NCBI GenBank assembly: GCA_043772905.1
Contig: JAYVFS010000066.1
Location: forward strand, 41,411-105,410
DNA from: JAAFJT01 sp043772905
GTDB lineage: Bacteria; Bacteroidota; Bacteroidia; Chitinophagales; Saprospiraceae
DNA: 64,000 nucleotides
Direction of reading: 5' to 3'
The notes under the pieces were generated by a model. The model had not been told where the DNA came from. It did no database searches and worked only from the letters and a program-made list of their open reading frames with translations. The translations under genes were made by a program, and so were the position numbers. Shown piece after piece: positions 27,901 to 35,123 of the stretch (position 1 is the first letter of the stretch; every line of letters begins with the position of its first letter).

Positions 27901-30722
27901 CAGGAACAGGACAAGTCCTCGTGAGAGGGAAAGGTGGTGATACGGGCAATAATAATCATGGTGTTCAGATTGCATCCAGTGGTGGAGTTATTTCTGGTGG
28001 TGCAACTGGCACAGCTTTGATTAAAGGCATTGGTGGTTCTTCTACTGGCAATAACAATTATGGCGTACTCGTTGCGACGAGAGGGTCATCAATCAGTAGT
28101 TATGGTAGCGATGTTGTCGTCGAAGGTACAGGTGGTGGCAGTGGCACATCATCTGGAAATGCAGGTATCTATATTTGGGCTTCTGCAAGTATAAGAGCGG
28201 GTGGCACGGGTAAATTGACAATGACAGGTACAGGTGGCAGTAGTACAGGTGCGTCAAACGATGGTATAGTTGCCATCGGCGGCATCGGTTTTCAAACATC
28301 GGGTGGTGATGTCATTATTAATGGTAAAAAAGGTGCAAACAGTGCGGCTGGAGATATCATTATCACCAATACGGGAGGAATTTTTGGTAGAGAAAGTATC
28401 ACCGTCAACAGCCCAACAGGCGGTTTTAACCCCAATAACGTGGGCATAACCTTCCGGAATGCTTCTACAACAAAAACTTCTACATTTGCAACAGGCTCTA
28501 AGTTCAATTACTACGTAGGAGGTGCGAAGAGAACAGGTGCAACGGCAGGGCAGTATTTCCCACTTCAGGTCGTTGGTCTTATTGACTTAAACAATGTGGA
28601 GTTAGTCACTTCTGGCGGCTATACACCAGTAGCAGGCAATGAATTTCAAGTTGTTGTCAACGACGGGACAGATGCCGTTATCGGTCAATTCAAGTACAAT
28701 GGCATCGTATTGAATGAAGGAGACCAAGTACCCAGCTTCAGAGGTTCGAGCATTCCATTCTACATTACCTACAAAGGCGGTGACGGCAATGATGTTGTGA
28801 TATCTTCAACGACCATTGCTTTAGGCACCCCCTCAGTAACTCATGTGTCTTGTAATAGTGGAGCTGACGGTAGCATCAAAATACCTGCAACAGGCGGTTT
28901 AGGAGACATCACTTTCAGTATTTCACCTAATATCGGTTCGCAAATTTCAAATGGTGTTTTCTCTGATTTGACAGCAGGCACTTATACATTCACAGCAACA
29001 GATGCGAGAGGTACTATCAAAACAGCAACAGCAACGGTGATAGAACCATCCGCTATTTTAATGTACGCGACAGCCACAGATGCGAGTTGTGCAGACAATA
29101 GTGATGGTAAAATAGTCGTAGCGGGTGCTGGAGGTACAGGTTCACTGACATACAGTCTTAGTCCTGCAATGGGCACACAGAGTCCATTGGGTACATTTAC
29201 AGGGCTTTCCCCTAATACTTATATGGTTATCGCAAGAGATGCCAACAACTGCGAGTTGACTAAAACGGCAACCGTTTCATCAGGGGCAGGTGCACAACAG
29301 AGCTGGGGACAAATCATCAAAAAAGTCGCTTCTGACAGAAAGATAAGTTCTTATTTAGGCCATTCAGTCGCTATCAGTGGCAATTATGCAGTTGTCGGAG
29401 CTTACGGTGATAATACTGACGCAGCAGGAGCCAATATCTTGAATGATGCAGGTTCAGCTTATATCTTTAAGCTTGTAGGCACGAATTGGGTTCAAGAAGC
29501 AAAAATCGTAGCATTAGATAGAGCTGCAGATGACAGTTTTGGTTACACTGTCTCAATGCATGGCGATTATGTTGTTGTCGGCGCGCGTAATGATGATGGC
29601 GGAAGAGGTTCAGCCTATGTCTTCAAACGTGCTGGATCGACCTGGGTACAAGAGAAGAAAATCACAGCATCTGATAGAGCCGCAAATGACAGTTTTGGTT
29701 CTACGGTCTCAATACATGGCGATTATGTGATTGCTGGAGCATATTACGATGATGGATTTCTGGGTTCTGCCTATGTCTTTAAACGGACAGGAACGAATTG
29801 GGCACAAGAAGCCAAAATCGTCTCTCCCGTTAGAGCTGGTGAAGCATTTGGTATTTCTGTCGCCATTAATGGCGAATATGCGATAGTTGGTGCCCATTTT
29901 AATGCTTCAAATGTAGATGGTTCAAATTTCATGTTCTCATCAGGTGCCGCCTATATTTACAAACGAACAGGAACGACTTGGACGCAAGAGAAAAAAATCG
30001 TTGCGTCAGATAGAGGCACCCTGGATCAGTTTGGTTATGCAGTAGCCATGAATGATGATTATGCACTTGTTGGGGCGCTCCTTGAAAATGAAGATGCGGC
30101 TAATGCGAACACATTGAATGATGCGGGTTCTGCCTATTTCGTTAGTCGGACGGCTTTGAGCTTTAGCAACCCCACAGTAACAAACACTTGTGATGGTCCT
30201 GGCAAAATCGTCCTTTCATCAACAGGTGGAACAGGCACGGTTGCCTATACGATTTCGCCCAATATCGGGACTCAAAGTCCTGCGGGCACTTTCAACGGCT
30301 TGACGTCACAGACTTATACAATCACAGCTTCTGATGATAACTGTAATGTAAAATCAATAGATGTTACTGTCGAAGGCTGCGAAAGTATGGGCAACACAAT
30401 TGCAGGCACAATTATCGAAGATGGTAATTCATCGGTTGATTCTCGTGCCAAAGCTGGGGGCGAGTTTGCACTCTATCAAAACCAACCTAATCCTGCTTCA
30501 AATGGGACGACTATTGGTTTTAACTTACCTAACGATACTAAAGCGATTCTAACAATTATGGCAATTGATGGCAGAGTTGTTAAAATTGTCAACGGTCAGT
30601 TTAAAGCGGGCTTTAACTCAATTACGGTTACCAAGTCCGACTTGAAAACAAATGGTATATTCTACTATCGTCTTGAAACCAACGACCACAGTGCTTCTAA
30701 GAAAATGATTATCATTGACTAA
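18981..30722 (+). CDS. Giant secreted multidomain metalloprotease with T9SS sorting domain
   Basis: A 3913-residue secreted protein. A signal peptide (LLWVMFSFISFPLFSQ) leads to a reprolysin-like zinc metalloprotease with HEVGHQFSMPH (ligands His351, His355, His361; Glu352) and the Met-turn TTIMSYN. Next come three tandem 86-residue Ig-like repeats (about 946-1200), beta-strand filament-like repeats with NNxGTI patterns, two choice-of-anchor-D domains (about 1660-1780 and 2010-2130), two LamG/concanavalin-like domains (about 1785-1940 and 2530-2695), SprB-type repeats (about 3290-3430), FG-GAP-like repeats (about 3440-3725) and a type A T9SS sorting domain (FALYQNQPNPASNGTTIGF to the end). 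It is probably a surface-exposed or released adhesin/protease exported by T9SS and controlled by the adjacent hybrid regulator. Confidence 0.9.
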   Translation: MQRTNFYLPSIPTLLWVMFSFISFPLFSQNISNNNGQNKETSRIVSLNLQDIMGNLERAPMENSVAAKSSPLVIALPMPDGSERQFSVVVNDLLAPAFAALQPNLKTYTIKAVNDPTIYGRLTVSPYGVRASIFRKDGLVDIAPLDENNPVLHKSQLSIDDGTGVNCGAAELERFPQKIDIESSALSNGAIKRTFKFAVVTTGEFYQLHKILNADLSENIVSSKAATQAAVAAHINSLEAIYERELAVNFSLLTPIVYTDPNTDPWVPGQPNRLELVAQAIGMTYGPTQYDIGHAIHGVGNGAEWGGGVAQLASLCNNSTIGGFSPGLSKARAWSSMPGSEPLQDLKIIAHEVGHQFSMPHSWNGTCTDPADGNQVGEFDAYEIGSGTTIMSYNLVCWQPNSNIGGGRFPVSDQYFHNISLNRALDHMANNATCGTTSSTGNTPPVVDATTCGATYTLPQGTPFKLTGSGSDADGDPIYYNWEQFDEDGAGHPSQGLIGAAAASSAIPGTPLFRSYPPSTSPTRTFPDMSLVRANDYASNFEPLPTVARALKFRLTGRDLKIGGGGIHYVDVAVAVSAQGPFTVGAMGTVAAGVPINVSWALNGIDFLTNVNIKLSIDGGATFPYTLADGIPAAPQSVSVIIPSGIIPTNTARIMVESADYSCFSFFDMSDDNFMISSDCIALSTLISPEDAVTLPAGDPGLNLGLTNNIGKVVTSFNGFITTGDTQGNLIFLNNTPPVCAGPSNAVYLDTYNFTVDMTGTYVINHGGPSGAILNLYTAPYTGSNCTNHISSNAVRPSGTGGIGANSGLTATLSARVSYVLVVIGFNTSHPVLPFNYNITFPTKPAGANIFDGEIMPANYSYTYLAVNTVNTQVAAVSATSDFTSLVAGTFEIYGANYYSGSGPNPSTVNPASWVGQTKSSLLAGSSCVVFSTNFKSVTITGSACPAPSVGTITQPTCAVATGSVVLNSLPSTGTWTLTRSPGAVTSTGTGTSTTITGLAAGTYTYTVTNAAGCTSSASGNVVINTQPATPSAPSVGTITQTTCAVATGSVVINGLPSTGTWTLTRSPGTITSTGTGTSSTITGLAAGTYTYTVTNAAGCTSSASANVVINTQPATPSAPSVGTITQPVCETPTGSVVLNGLPSTGTWTLTRNPGAVTSTGTGTSTTVSSLAANTYTFTVTNAAGCTSAASANVVINASPCGFTIQSAQTGDWNVGSTWVGGVVPTSADEAIINATHIVTIKATQTKYCKTVAIRTNGNLTIEATATLILDNNSANTTLTNNGTVENSGTITIGATTGVGPYGIVTGGTFNNKSSGIIRIDRTTVASGLFNTFGTFTNEGNITIGATIGSDNTSFYAYGIWNQATFINKASGQIHIDRYSNGIQNYLSSSLTVPDAFFTNEGSITIGANASTGNYGIINYDDFKNKVDGQIRIDNVINNGLTNLLEGVITNDATITIGTNANVGQTAIHNQSTFNNNTGAVINLDKATNFGVGGSGGTFSNAGAVNIGAITAIPTLSTGTTFSNNTGGILRGTGRIAAATFTNNAGTLSPGNSPGLMTFDAAEDFTNSIMKIEVNGSSVAGTDFDQIKVTGAATLGGVLDLTIGYAPSNSPTITIVDAVSLIGTFSSVTPALPVNWEIKYNFPTTGKVSLVYNNPLVKPEINITGNTISILKGDLTPSVADGTDFSTTAIGGAIQKTYTIQNLGDGILNISGITSSNALFVISDAPTTVAANSTATFKVTFSPTALGVQTATITVNNNDDDEGIYDFGVKGEGINAILGAALSVNGGTRQVVVPDNASLDISSAMTIEAWCNWSNLSGYQVIVLKATSGSWSGGYGLSTLNGQLFAHLAGWSYLHQTGYTVPTNQWVHVAATFDGTTSKVYVNGALIATKAVTATIPTNDLSMGIGCDIGVSGYTFSGQLDEVRIWNRALTLSDIQAKMNCEIPGAAVGLVANYHFNQGIAAGNNTTVNTLTDASGFGNNGTLNNYILTGTTANWVAPGGVTSGNRCVVSTTPEINITGKGITFVDGDVTPDVADDTDFGKTTTGSSTKKTYTIQNTGGGALTINGIVSSNALFVVSNAPTTVAAGSTATFDVTFTPTALGIQNATITVNNDDADEGVYDFAVKAEGIEPISGYQTVQNGTWEAASTWLNGMIPPNPILVSDTVKIYHNVTLNSQVVNNGVIEIILSPASLVISSSGQLTNNKEVIALPGVYNAATFPSNSLYYPIYYSGILNNTGKIIVNSFDGGASGRVRFSGGGTINNQSGGLLEIHDVSQFYGTVNNNQGATIRQFTGVQGQTFGTVNNSGLFDIVGGSFSPRNGGIWNNLATGVIENKARIYLGFYIGNLNNTGTVNNRSTGEIFINGETDYYDGTINSPNGHILNEGKIVGVGHFITSASTLSGAGLIYPANSVPSTFSNSNFTPGILDVTGNLSAFGGIQINLLNTTKGTGYGSIAVTGATNVTGTVLQIALQSGFTAQENDEFELLTATNGVTGQFSSTDLPSLSNNLEFRVIYESNKIILRVINVRPQVAASSLNFDATNDYVDLGVWNPFSATGFTQEAWVYANSFGPDDWSNSILLQEGEDGTSTILRAGMNGTNNIRASYHYNGGLYDLDGSMTPNQWHHLAMTWDGTMFSLYIDGNLAQSIPATNPPNRVNSKLWIGNSQISPDRVWDGKIDEVRIWDYALCQSDIRARMNCELVGSETGLMAYYQFNQGFGGGNNTGVTTLNDKTANNHNGTLTNFALNGEGSNWAAAGAVVSGTACNVTPVCLPDYAVTTAGGSLVITDLAGNGETLEVTQNGTNIRFNASGRTYAVNGGTKKTMPVDIPKAGLTSIVINTEGGNDTIKFSNYMTSMLSLTVNGGAGDDQVYSIGGGITFLPNANLDLDLTDDASTGDKDEVVMEPLSNNILSYYSLSGTGTAKVKVSKSVSLGTRCYITTQQGDVTVEGNWAGTTSGNFTGVTVGFLGRIGVNTFNNPGTGQVLVRGKGGDTGNNNHGVQIASSGGVISGGATGTALIKGIGGSSTGNNNYGVLVATRGSSISSYGSDVVVEGTGGGSGTSSGNAGIYIWASASIRAGGTGKLTMTGTGGSSTGASNDGIVAIGGIGFQTSGGDVIINGKKGANSAAGDIIITNTGGIFGRESITVNSPTGGFNPNNVGITFRNASTTKTSTFATGSKFNYYVGGAKRTGATAGQYFPLQVVGLIDLNNVELVTSGGYTPVAGNEFQVVVNDGTDAVIGQFKYNGIVLNEGDQVPSFRGSSIPFYITYKGGDGNDVVISSTTIALGTPSVTHVSCNSGADGSIKIPATGGLGDITFSISPNIGSQISNGVFSDLTAGTYTFTATDARGTIKTATATVIEPSAILMYATATDASCADNSDGKIVVAGAGGTGSLTYSLSPAMGTQSPLGTFTGLSPNTYMVIARDANNCELTKTATVSSGAGAQQSWGQIIKKVASDRKISSYLGHSVAISGNYAVVGAYGDNTDAAGANILNDAGSAYIFKLVGTNWVQEAKIVALDRAADDSFGYTVSMHGDYVVVGARNDDGGRGSAYVFKRAGSTWVQEKKITASDRAANDSFGSTVSIHGDYVIAGAYYDDGFLGSAYVFKRTGTNWAQEAKIVSPVRAGEAFGISVAINGEYAIVGAHFNASNVDGSNFMFSSGAAYIYKRTGTTWTQEKKIVASDRGTLDQFGYAVAMNDDYALVGALLENEDAANANTLNDAGSAYFVSRTALSFSNPTVTNTCDGPGKIVLSSTGGTGTVAYTISPNIGTQSPAGTFNGLTSQTYTITASDDNCNVKSIDVTVEGCESMGNTIAGTIIEDGNSSVDSRAKAGGEFALYQNQPNPASNGTTIGFNLPNDTKAILTIMAIDGRVVKIVNGQFKAGFNSITVTKSDLKTNGIFYYRLETNDHSASKKMIIID
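21818..22575 (+). repeat. Three tandem 258-bp coding repeats
   Basis: Near-identical units start with codons for APSVGTITQ at about 21818, 22076 and 22334, exactly 258 bp (86 residues) apart. Each carries a CCCCCTCAGTA motif copy at the same place. The third is the most diverged (PVCETPTGSV). They encode Ig-like beta domains, and the high DNA identity shows recent duplication, so copy number may vary between strains. Confidence 0.88.
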
Positions 30723-30810
30723 GCACAGTGATTGACCGTAGGGACTTACTAAATAGAGTTAGAGAAGAACAAACAAAGTTTGTGAAGCAATAACCACCCC
30801 CTCAGTATTT

Positions 30811-30858
30811 AAAGACAAAGCCGCATGTTCATTGATACGAACATGCGGCTTTGTCTTT
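30811..30858. terminator. Strong bidirectional terminator
   Basis: A perfect 20-bp stem (30811-30830 with 30839-30858; AAAGACAAAGCCGCATGTTC) with an 8-nt loop sits between the convergent giant-protein and cupredoxin genes. A-rich and T-rich edges allow termination from both sides. A motif copy lies just before it at 30797. Confidence 0.88.
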
Positions 30859-30960
30859 TAAATTGGTGTAATTAGAACGCTCAAAGGCTTATTTCTATCC
30901 CTTTTCAAGCATAAGCCCCCCTTCCGAAGGAATCCTTTGGATCAGTATTTTCGCTAAAAC

Positions 30961-31836
30961 TCAATGATTGACAACAAAAGACAAAGACTGTTGAAAATTT
31001 TGATGATTGTTCAAAATGGCGATGTATTTACCAGAGGCTAAGGTCGAGACATCTAAATCAAAACGGCTTAATCCATGATGTTCATGCTGCTTAAAAGGTC
31101 CTGCAACGACCCTGCCTGATAGGTCAACAACGTTCAATTCTATTTGATGTGCATTGGGAATAAACCACTCAAAACTGACAATATGACTGGTTGGATTCGG
31201 ATAAACTTTGATGTCAAATGCTTTCAACATCTGTATCGCTATGACCGATGAATACTTAAAAGTCTGGTCAAAATCTACTGTTTTGAGCCTATAATAGAGG
31301 TTACCTGACGGCGGATTCGCATCTTCGAGTGTATATCGAATGGTTTTTTTGCTTTCTCCGGCGGCTTTGATACTGCCAATTTCTTGGAATTTGTTGTCTG
31401 ATTGCGCCCGTTCTATCAAGAAAAAGTCAGTATTTGCTTCACTTTCCGTCAACCACGTCAGCAATAGCCCATTCCCTTTAGGTTCAACGGCAAATGAGCG
31501 CAATTCAATAGGCACAACCGTAACACTAATCGAACCTAACATCGAAGCACCATGAACGCCACACTGATAGGTGTAAGTGCCAGCAACCGTAAAAGTATAG
31601 TTCTCTGGTGTTCCTGATAAAGTACCTGATTCAGTGGGCAATGCGCCTGATGACGCAGTCAACCATTGGACAGTATGGAAGCCGCCAGTATTGGTGAATG
31701 CCACAATATCACCCGACGAAATATTCAAGGAATTGGGCGTAAAAGCGAAATTGCTCGACTGAACAGGAAAGGTGGTGGCGGACAGTTGTGGTACTTGAAA
31801 GCAGGTAATTAGGATGGCGTAAATTATTCTTTTCAT
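30961..31836 (-). CDS. Secreted cupredoxin (plastocyanin-like) with T9SS sorting domain
   Basis: A 291-residue exported protein. A signal peptide (IIYAILITCFQVPQLSA) is followed by a type-1 copper domain with the ligands His (GGFHTVQW), Cys and His (YTYQCGVHG) and Met (ASML), the plastocyanin/azurin set. A linker follows, and the C-terminal part is a T9SS type A sorting domain (FDIKVYPNPTSHIVSFEW and ending LSFVVNH). Probably a surface electron carrier or copper binder. It converges on the giant-protein gene and shares its export route. Confidence 0.85.
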   Translation of the reverse strand: MKRIIYAILITCFQVPQLSATTFPVQSSNFAFTPNSLNISSGDIVAFTNTGGFHTVQWLTASSGALPTESGTLSGTPENYTFTVAGTYTYQCGVHGASMLGSISVTVVPIELRSFAVEPKGNGLLLTWLTESEANTDFFLIERAQSDNKFQEIGSIKAAGESKKTIRYTLEDANPPSGNLYYRLKTVDFDQTFKYSSVIAIQMLKAFDIKVYPNPTSHIVSFEWFIPNAHQIELNVVDLSGRVVAGPFKQHEHHGLSRFDLDVSTLASGKYIAILNNHQNFQQSLSFVVNH

Positions 31837-32152
31837 AACGTTTGGCTTTAAGATGATATAAGATGTTTATAAAAGATAAATATAATGGATTCAAGCATAT
31901 CTACGTTAAAACAATGCTGACCGTTTCCTGTGAATCATCTTAGGAATGGTAAAAAAAATAAAGTATCAAACTTTATTTTACTAAACTGTTGAAAATCAAC
32001 GTTTTGAAAATTAACCATTCACCATTTCCCTTATATTTTTAGAATATTAACCAATATACCCCCCTCCGTATAAGCCTCAAAACAAGTATCACGAGTGTGT
32101 CGGAAGAGCAAATTGGGTGTTTATAGTAGCAAATTTAAGGTTGAAATCCCCC
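31837..32152. other. Intergenic region without genes
   Basis: AT-rich sequence upstream of the cupredoxin gene. It contains a degenerate interspersed-motif copy (CCCCCCTCCGTA, 32059-32070). No reading frame or RNA gene is supported. Confidence 0.5.
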
Positions 32153-32194
32153 AAAATAAAAAAGGCAGAAAGCACATACATGCTCTCTGCCTTT
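32153..32194 (-). terminator. Rho-independent terminator of amt
   Basis: Arms 32161-32174 and 32181-32194 pair with one mismatch. On the minus strand the stem is followed by a T-rich tract, placing it correctly after the amt stop codon. Confidence 0.8.
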
Positions 32195-32242
32195 ACTCTA
32201 ATTTATTGTTTTGACTAACCAAATCAAATTAATACTGGGTTC

Positions 32243-33586
32243 TTAGAAATTAACCGTTTCTAAGATAATCGTTTCGTCGTGTTGACTGATGTCCAAACCT
32301 GCTTCTTCTTCTTCCTCATCAACACGTAGCGGTGTAATCAATGACGTAAGTTTGAACATGAGATACGAACCACCGAAAGCGAAAGGAATAACAATAGCCA
32401 ATGCAATCATGTGTTGAATGAACAAATTCCACTCACCTGTGATGATACCTTTGCCCCCCTCAGTAGCGAAGACTGCAGTCAGAATCATACCTGTGATACC
32501 ACCAATACCATGGCAAGGGAAAACGTCTAACGTATCGTCAATACTTGTCTTTTTGAAAGCAACTACTGCGTAGTTACTAATAAGAGCCGCCGCAAAACCG
32601 ATGAAAAGGCTTGGACCATAACTTACATAACCCGCAGCAGGTGTGATAGCGACCAAACCAACAACAGCACCAATACAAGCACCTAAAGCCGATGGTTTTT
32701 TACCTCTAACGGTATCCATCATAATCCAACTGATAGCCGCTACTGCTGATGCTAAGTTCGTATTAACGAATGCTTTAACAGCTAAACCGTTGGCAGCCAA
32801 TGCAGAACCTGCGTTAAAACCGAACCAACCGAACCAAAGCAAACCTGTACCAAGGATAACATAAGGAATATTCACAGGTAAAGTTTCTGCTACATTTTTA
32901 CGGCGACCTAAGAACATAGCACCTGCCAAAGCTGCCAAACCTGCTGAAATGTGTACAACTGTACCACCTGCAAAGTCTAATACGCCTTTTTTGAACAACA
33001 ATCCTTCTGGATGCCATGCCATGTGCGCCAATGGGCAATATATAATGAGTACGAATAAGTTAATGAAGACGATATATCCCCAAAAACGGACACGTTCTGC
33101 GAATGAACCTGTTATCAAAGCGGGTGTGATAATCGCGAATTTCAATTGAAACGCAGCGAAAAGTACCAATGGCAGACCGCCACCCAATGTTGGATGAGGC
33201 AGTGTACCGACGTTACTGAACATAAAGAATGTCATCGGATTTCCTACGATGCCAAAGCCACCGACATCCTCACCGAAAGCAAGGCTAAAACCAACGACAT
33301 ACCATAATAAACTAACTACGCCGAGGGCGATGAAACTTTGCAACATCGTAGAAATGATATTACGTCCTGAAACCATGCCGCCGTAAAAGAACGCCAAACC
33401 GGGTGTCATTAAAAGTACTAAGCTGGAGGCAACGAGCATCCAACCGATGTTTGCGGTCATAACACCGTCGAACGCTTCAGTAGCGACGGGATTTGAAGCT
33501 GGAAAAACGGCTGCAACGCAGCAGATGATTAAAAGTCCGGCAAACGAAACGAGCGCCATGCCTCTGTTGTCCAATAATGCTTTCAT
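32243..33586 (-). CDS. amt: Ammonium transporter
   Basis: A 447-residue Amt/Rh family channel with about eleven membrane helices plus an N-terminal hydrophobic segment that may be a cleaved leader (LVSFAGLLIICCVAAVFPA). The signature region VHISAGLAALAGAMFLGRR and FPCHGIGGITGMI provide the twin pore histidines; TPGLAFFYGGMV is the conserved periplasmic vestibule segment. It takes up ammonium. No glnB/glnK gene accompanies it here. The strong promoter at 33692-33722 drives it alone. A motif copy at 32455 encodes ATEGGKG in a loop. Confidence 0.95.
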   Translation of the reverse strand: MKALLDNRGMALVSFAGLLIICCVAAVFPASNPVATEAFDGVMTANIGWMLVASSLVLLMTPGLAFFYGGMVSGRNIISTMLQSFIALGVVSLLWYVVGFSLAFGEDVGGFGIVGNPMTFFMFSNVGTLPHPTLGGGLPLVLFAAFQLKFAIITPALITGSFAERVRFWGYIVFINLFVLIIYCPLAHMAWHPEGLLFKKGVLDFAGGTVVHISAGLAALAGAMFLGRRKNVAETLPVNIPYVILGTGLLWFGWFGFNAGSALAANGLAVKAFVNTNLASAVAAISWIMMDTVRGKKPSALGACIGAVVGLVAITPAAGYVSYGPSLFIGFAAALISNYAVVAFKKTSIDDTLDVFPCHGIGGITGMILTAVFATEGGKGIITGEWNLFIQHMIALAIVIPFAFGGSYLMFKLTSLITPLRVDEEEEEAGLDISQHDETIILETVNF

Positions 33587-33691
33587 GAATGAATCTTTTT
33601 TAAATGTTTAAAAATTAATTGGCTTTTAGTCTTAAAAATTGTTTGATAATTAATAGGTAGAATAGTTTTACTTTTTCTAAAATTGGTATTG

Positions 33692-33722
33692 CAAAGGTAG
33701 AAAGATACCCCGCAGCTACAAA
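33692..33722 (-). promoter_or_regulatory. Canonical Bacteroidota promoter of amt
   Basis: On the minus strand TTTG (33722-33719), a 19-bp spacer and TACCTTTG (33699-33692) match TTTG-N19-TAnnTTTG exactly. The start codon is about 105 bp downstream, leaving an AT-rich leader. Confidence 0.8.
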
Positions 33723-34016
33723 GTCATCGGCACACCTCGAAAGACTTCAAAATTTAATAGAACCCATTTTTAAATTAACTTTCAATTATTTCTTAAGATT
33801 AAATAAAATAGAAATTAAATTCTGATACAGCTTAAATAGATATTTTGAATTTTAAACTAAGTCGAGTTAATACTAGGTGCTTTCAGAAAAAAATACTTTG
33901 AACAACTGTTCATTTCATTGAATCATTTGGGGGTCACATTCGTTTCTTAATAAAAGTATTAACAAACGTTTGCATTTCATTAACACATTAAAACTTTATT
34001 CTTCGTTATGCAATCG
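33723..34016. other. AT-rich gap between amt promoter and candidate RNA
   Basis: A divergent regulatory region. It is AT-rich, with no gene or clear repeat seen. Confidence 0.5.
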
Positions 34017-34301
34017 TACTTTTGCATGCACAATTATAAAAGAGACAAACGAAAGCGATTTGTCTTCGAACTTACGAAAGTGAGTTCCCCTGCTTCGGCA
34101 CTTCTTCATGAGATTTGCAATAAAGGTTTAAAAGCGTATTTGCTGCCGGATACTGAGGGGGGTAACAGTCAAAACTCGAGGGACATGTGAACAACGATTT
34201 TTTTCCAAAAACCAGAAAAAATTTTCACATGTACGCGAGGGATGCAAATTCCCTCAGTACATCGGTTGCGAACCAAAAACCGATTCAATTATTTTTTTTT
34301 T
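34017..34301 (+). ncRNA. Candidate structured RNA of about 270 nt, class unknown
   Basis: A -7 match (TACTTTTG, 34017-34024) is followed by a gene-free stretch rich in pairings: AGACAAA with TTTGTCT (34042-34064), CGGCA (34096-34100) with TGCCG (34144-34148), ACATGTGAA (34183-34191) with TTCACATGT (34224-34232), and TACTGAGGG (34151-34159) with CCCTCAGTA (34251-34259). It ends in a terminator hairpin (34261-34267 with 34278-34284) and a T10 run. The GTTCCCCT segment opposite a G-rich strand recalls 6S RNA, but I cannot confirm the class. A 60-codon open frame (34008-34190) overlaps it and is not convincing. Confidence 0.45.
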
Positions 34302-34317
34302 CGACCTTTCTTAAACA

Positions 34318-34359
34318 AAAGCCTCCAATCTCAATACATCGAGGTTGGAGGCTTTTTTT
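34318..34359 (+). terminator. Second terminator downstream of the candidate RNA
   Basis: GCCTCCAATCTC (34321-34332) pairs with 34341-34352, including one G-U pair, and is followed by a T7 run. Confidence 0.85.
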
Positions 34360-34474
34360 GAATATCGAATAATGATTAACGAATTTTGAAGGATTAAACA
34401 CAAATACCGAATATTAGTTTACCTAAATGTCAAACACATTTCAGGACTAAGCTTAGTTTTCCACTTTCCACTTT

Positions 34475-35008
34475 TCACTTCCCACTTTTCACTTTTACAC
34501 CTATTATATGTGCCGTATGATGCCGCCCATGCCAGGAGTACATACTTGCCAAAGCACCCAACGTAACAGATTCACCCAGACCAGGATGATAAAAAGTACG
34601 TTTGAAATCAGCCCAAGGCATACCCCTCAGTATTTGCACAAATCGGAGGTGCAAGTTTTTAATGAGTACAAGAGAAATCTCAATGTCCATTTTTGTATCA
34701 GGTAATTCCGCCCACAATTGTTCTTCATAAGGTTTAATGGTCGGATTGTCCTCCGTCAAAGCCAGTTTCAAACGTATGATAGCATTCATATGACTGTCAG
34801 CGACATGGTGAACGACTTGACGCACCGTCCAACCTTCTGGACGATAGGTAGTGTCAATTTGTTCAGGTGTCATGTTTTGAACGGCATCCCGTATTTGTTT
34901 CGGGAGTTTTTCAATATCGGCAATCCAACTATGCAACTCTTCTTGTGTGAAGGTCGTAGGATTTGGCATTTTGCCAATAGGGTAGCGCAGTTGCTCGAGA
35001 GATTCCAT
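34475..35008 (-). CDS. DinB-superfamily metal-dependent transferase (YfiT-like)
   Basis: From the ATG at 35008 the protein has 177 residues (MESLEQLRYPIGKMPNP); the frame continues upstream but that extension is unconserved. DinB-type helical bundle with metal-binding histidines in VVHHVADSHMN and WHGRHHTAHI. The closest known group is YfiT/BstA, putative thiol-dependent S-transferases. It carries a motif copy at 34623 (ILRGMPW). It is divergently arranged with ruvX. Confidence 0.82.
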   Translation of the reverse strand: MESLEQLRYPIGKMPNPTTFTQEELHSWIADIEKLPKQIRDAVQNMTPEQIDTTYRPEGWTVRQVVHHVADSHMNAIIRLKLALTEDNPTIKPYEEQLWAELPDTKMDIEISLVLIKNLHLRFVQILRGMPWADFKRTFYHPGLGESVTLGALASMYSWHGRHHTAHIIGVKVKSGK

Positions 35009-35109
35009 TTTTATATTTTTTAGAATGCGAAAATAGATATTCAACGAATAAAACAAAGCGTATTTTAAAAAAAACAATTGATACCAAGCGAAGACCTTTC
35101 TCTTTTTTC

Positions 35110-35117
35110 TAACTTTG
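35110..35117 (+). promoter_or_regulatory. -7 element of ruvX, implying a near-leaderless mRNA
   Basis: TAACTTTG followed by CGG fits TAnnTTTG and ends only 6 bp before the ruvX ATG at 35124. Transcription starting about 7 bp downstream would coincide with the start codon. Confidence 0.45.
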
Positions 35118-35123
35118 CGGCGC

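Noticed and set aside
18981..30722. Many smaller open frames inside the giant gene on both strands
   Set aside because: They are shadows created by the repetitive, low-stop composition of the real gene.
34008..34372. Two small open frames in the amt-dinB gap as genes
   Set aside because: Low-complexity translations without conserved motifs; they overlap the structured region and terminators.
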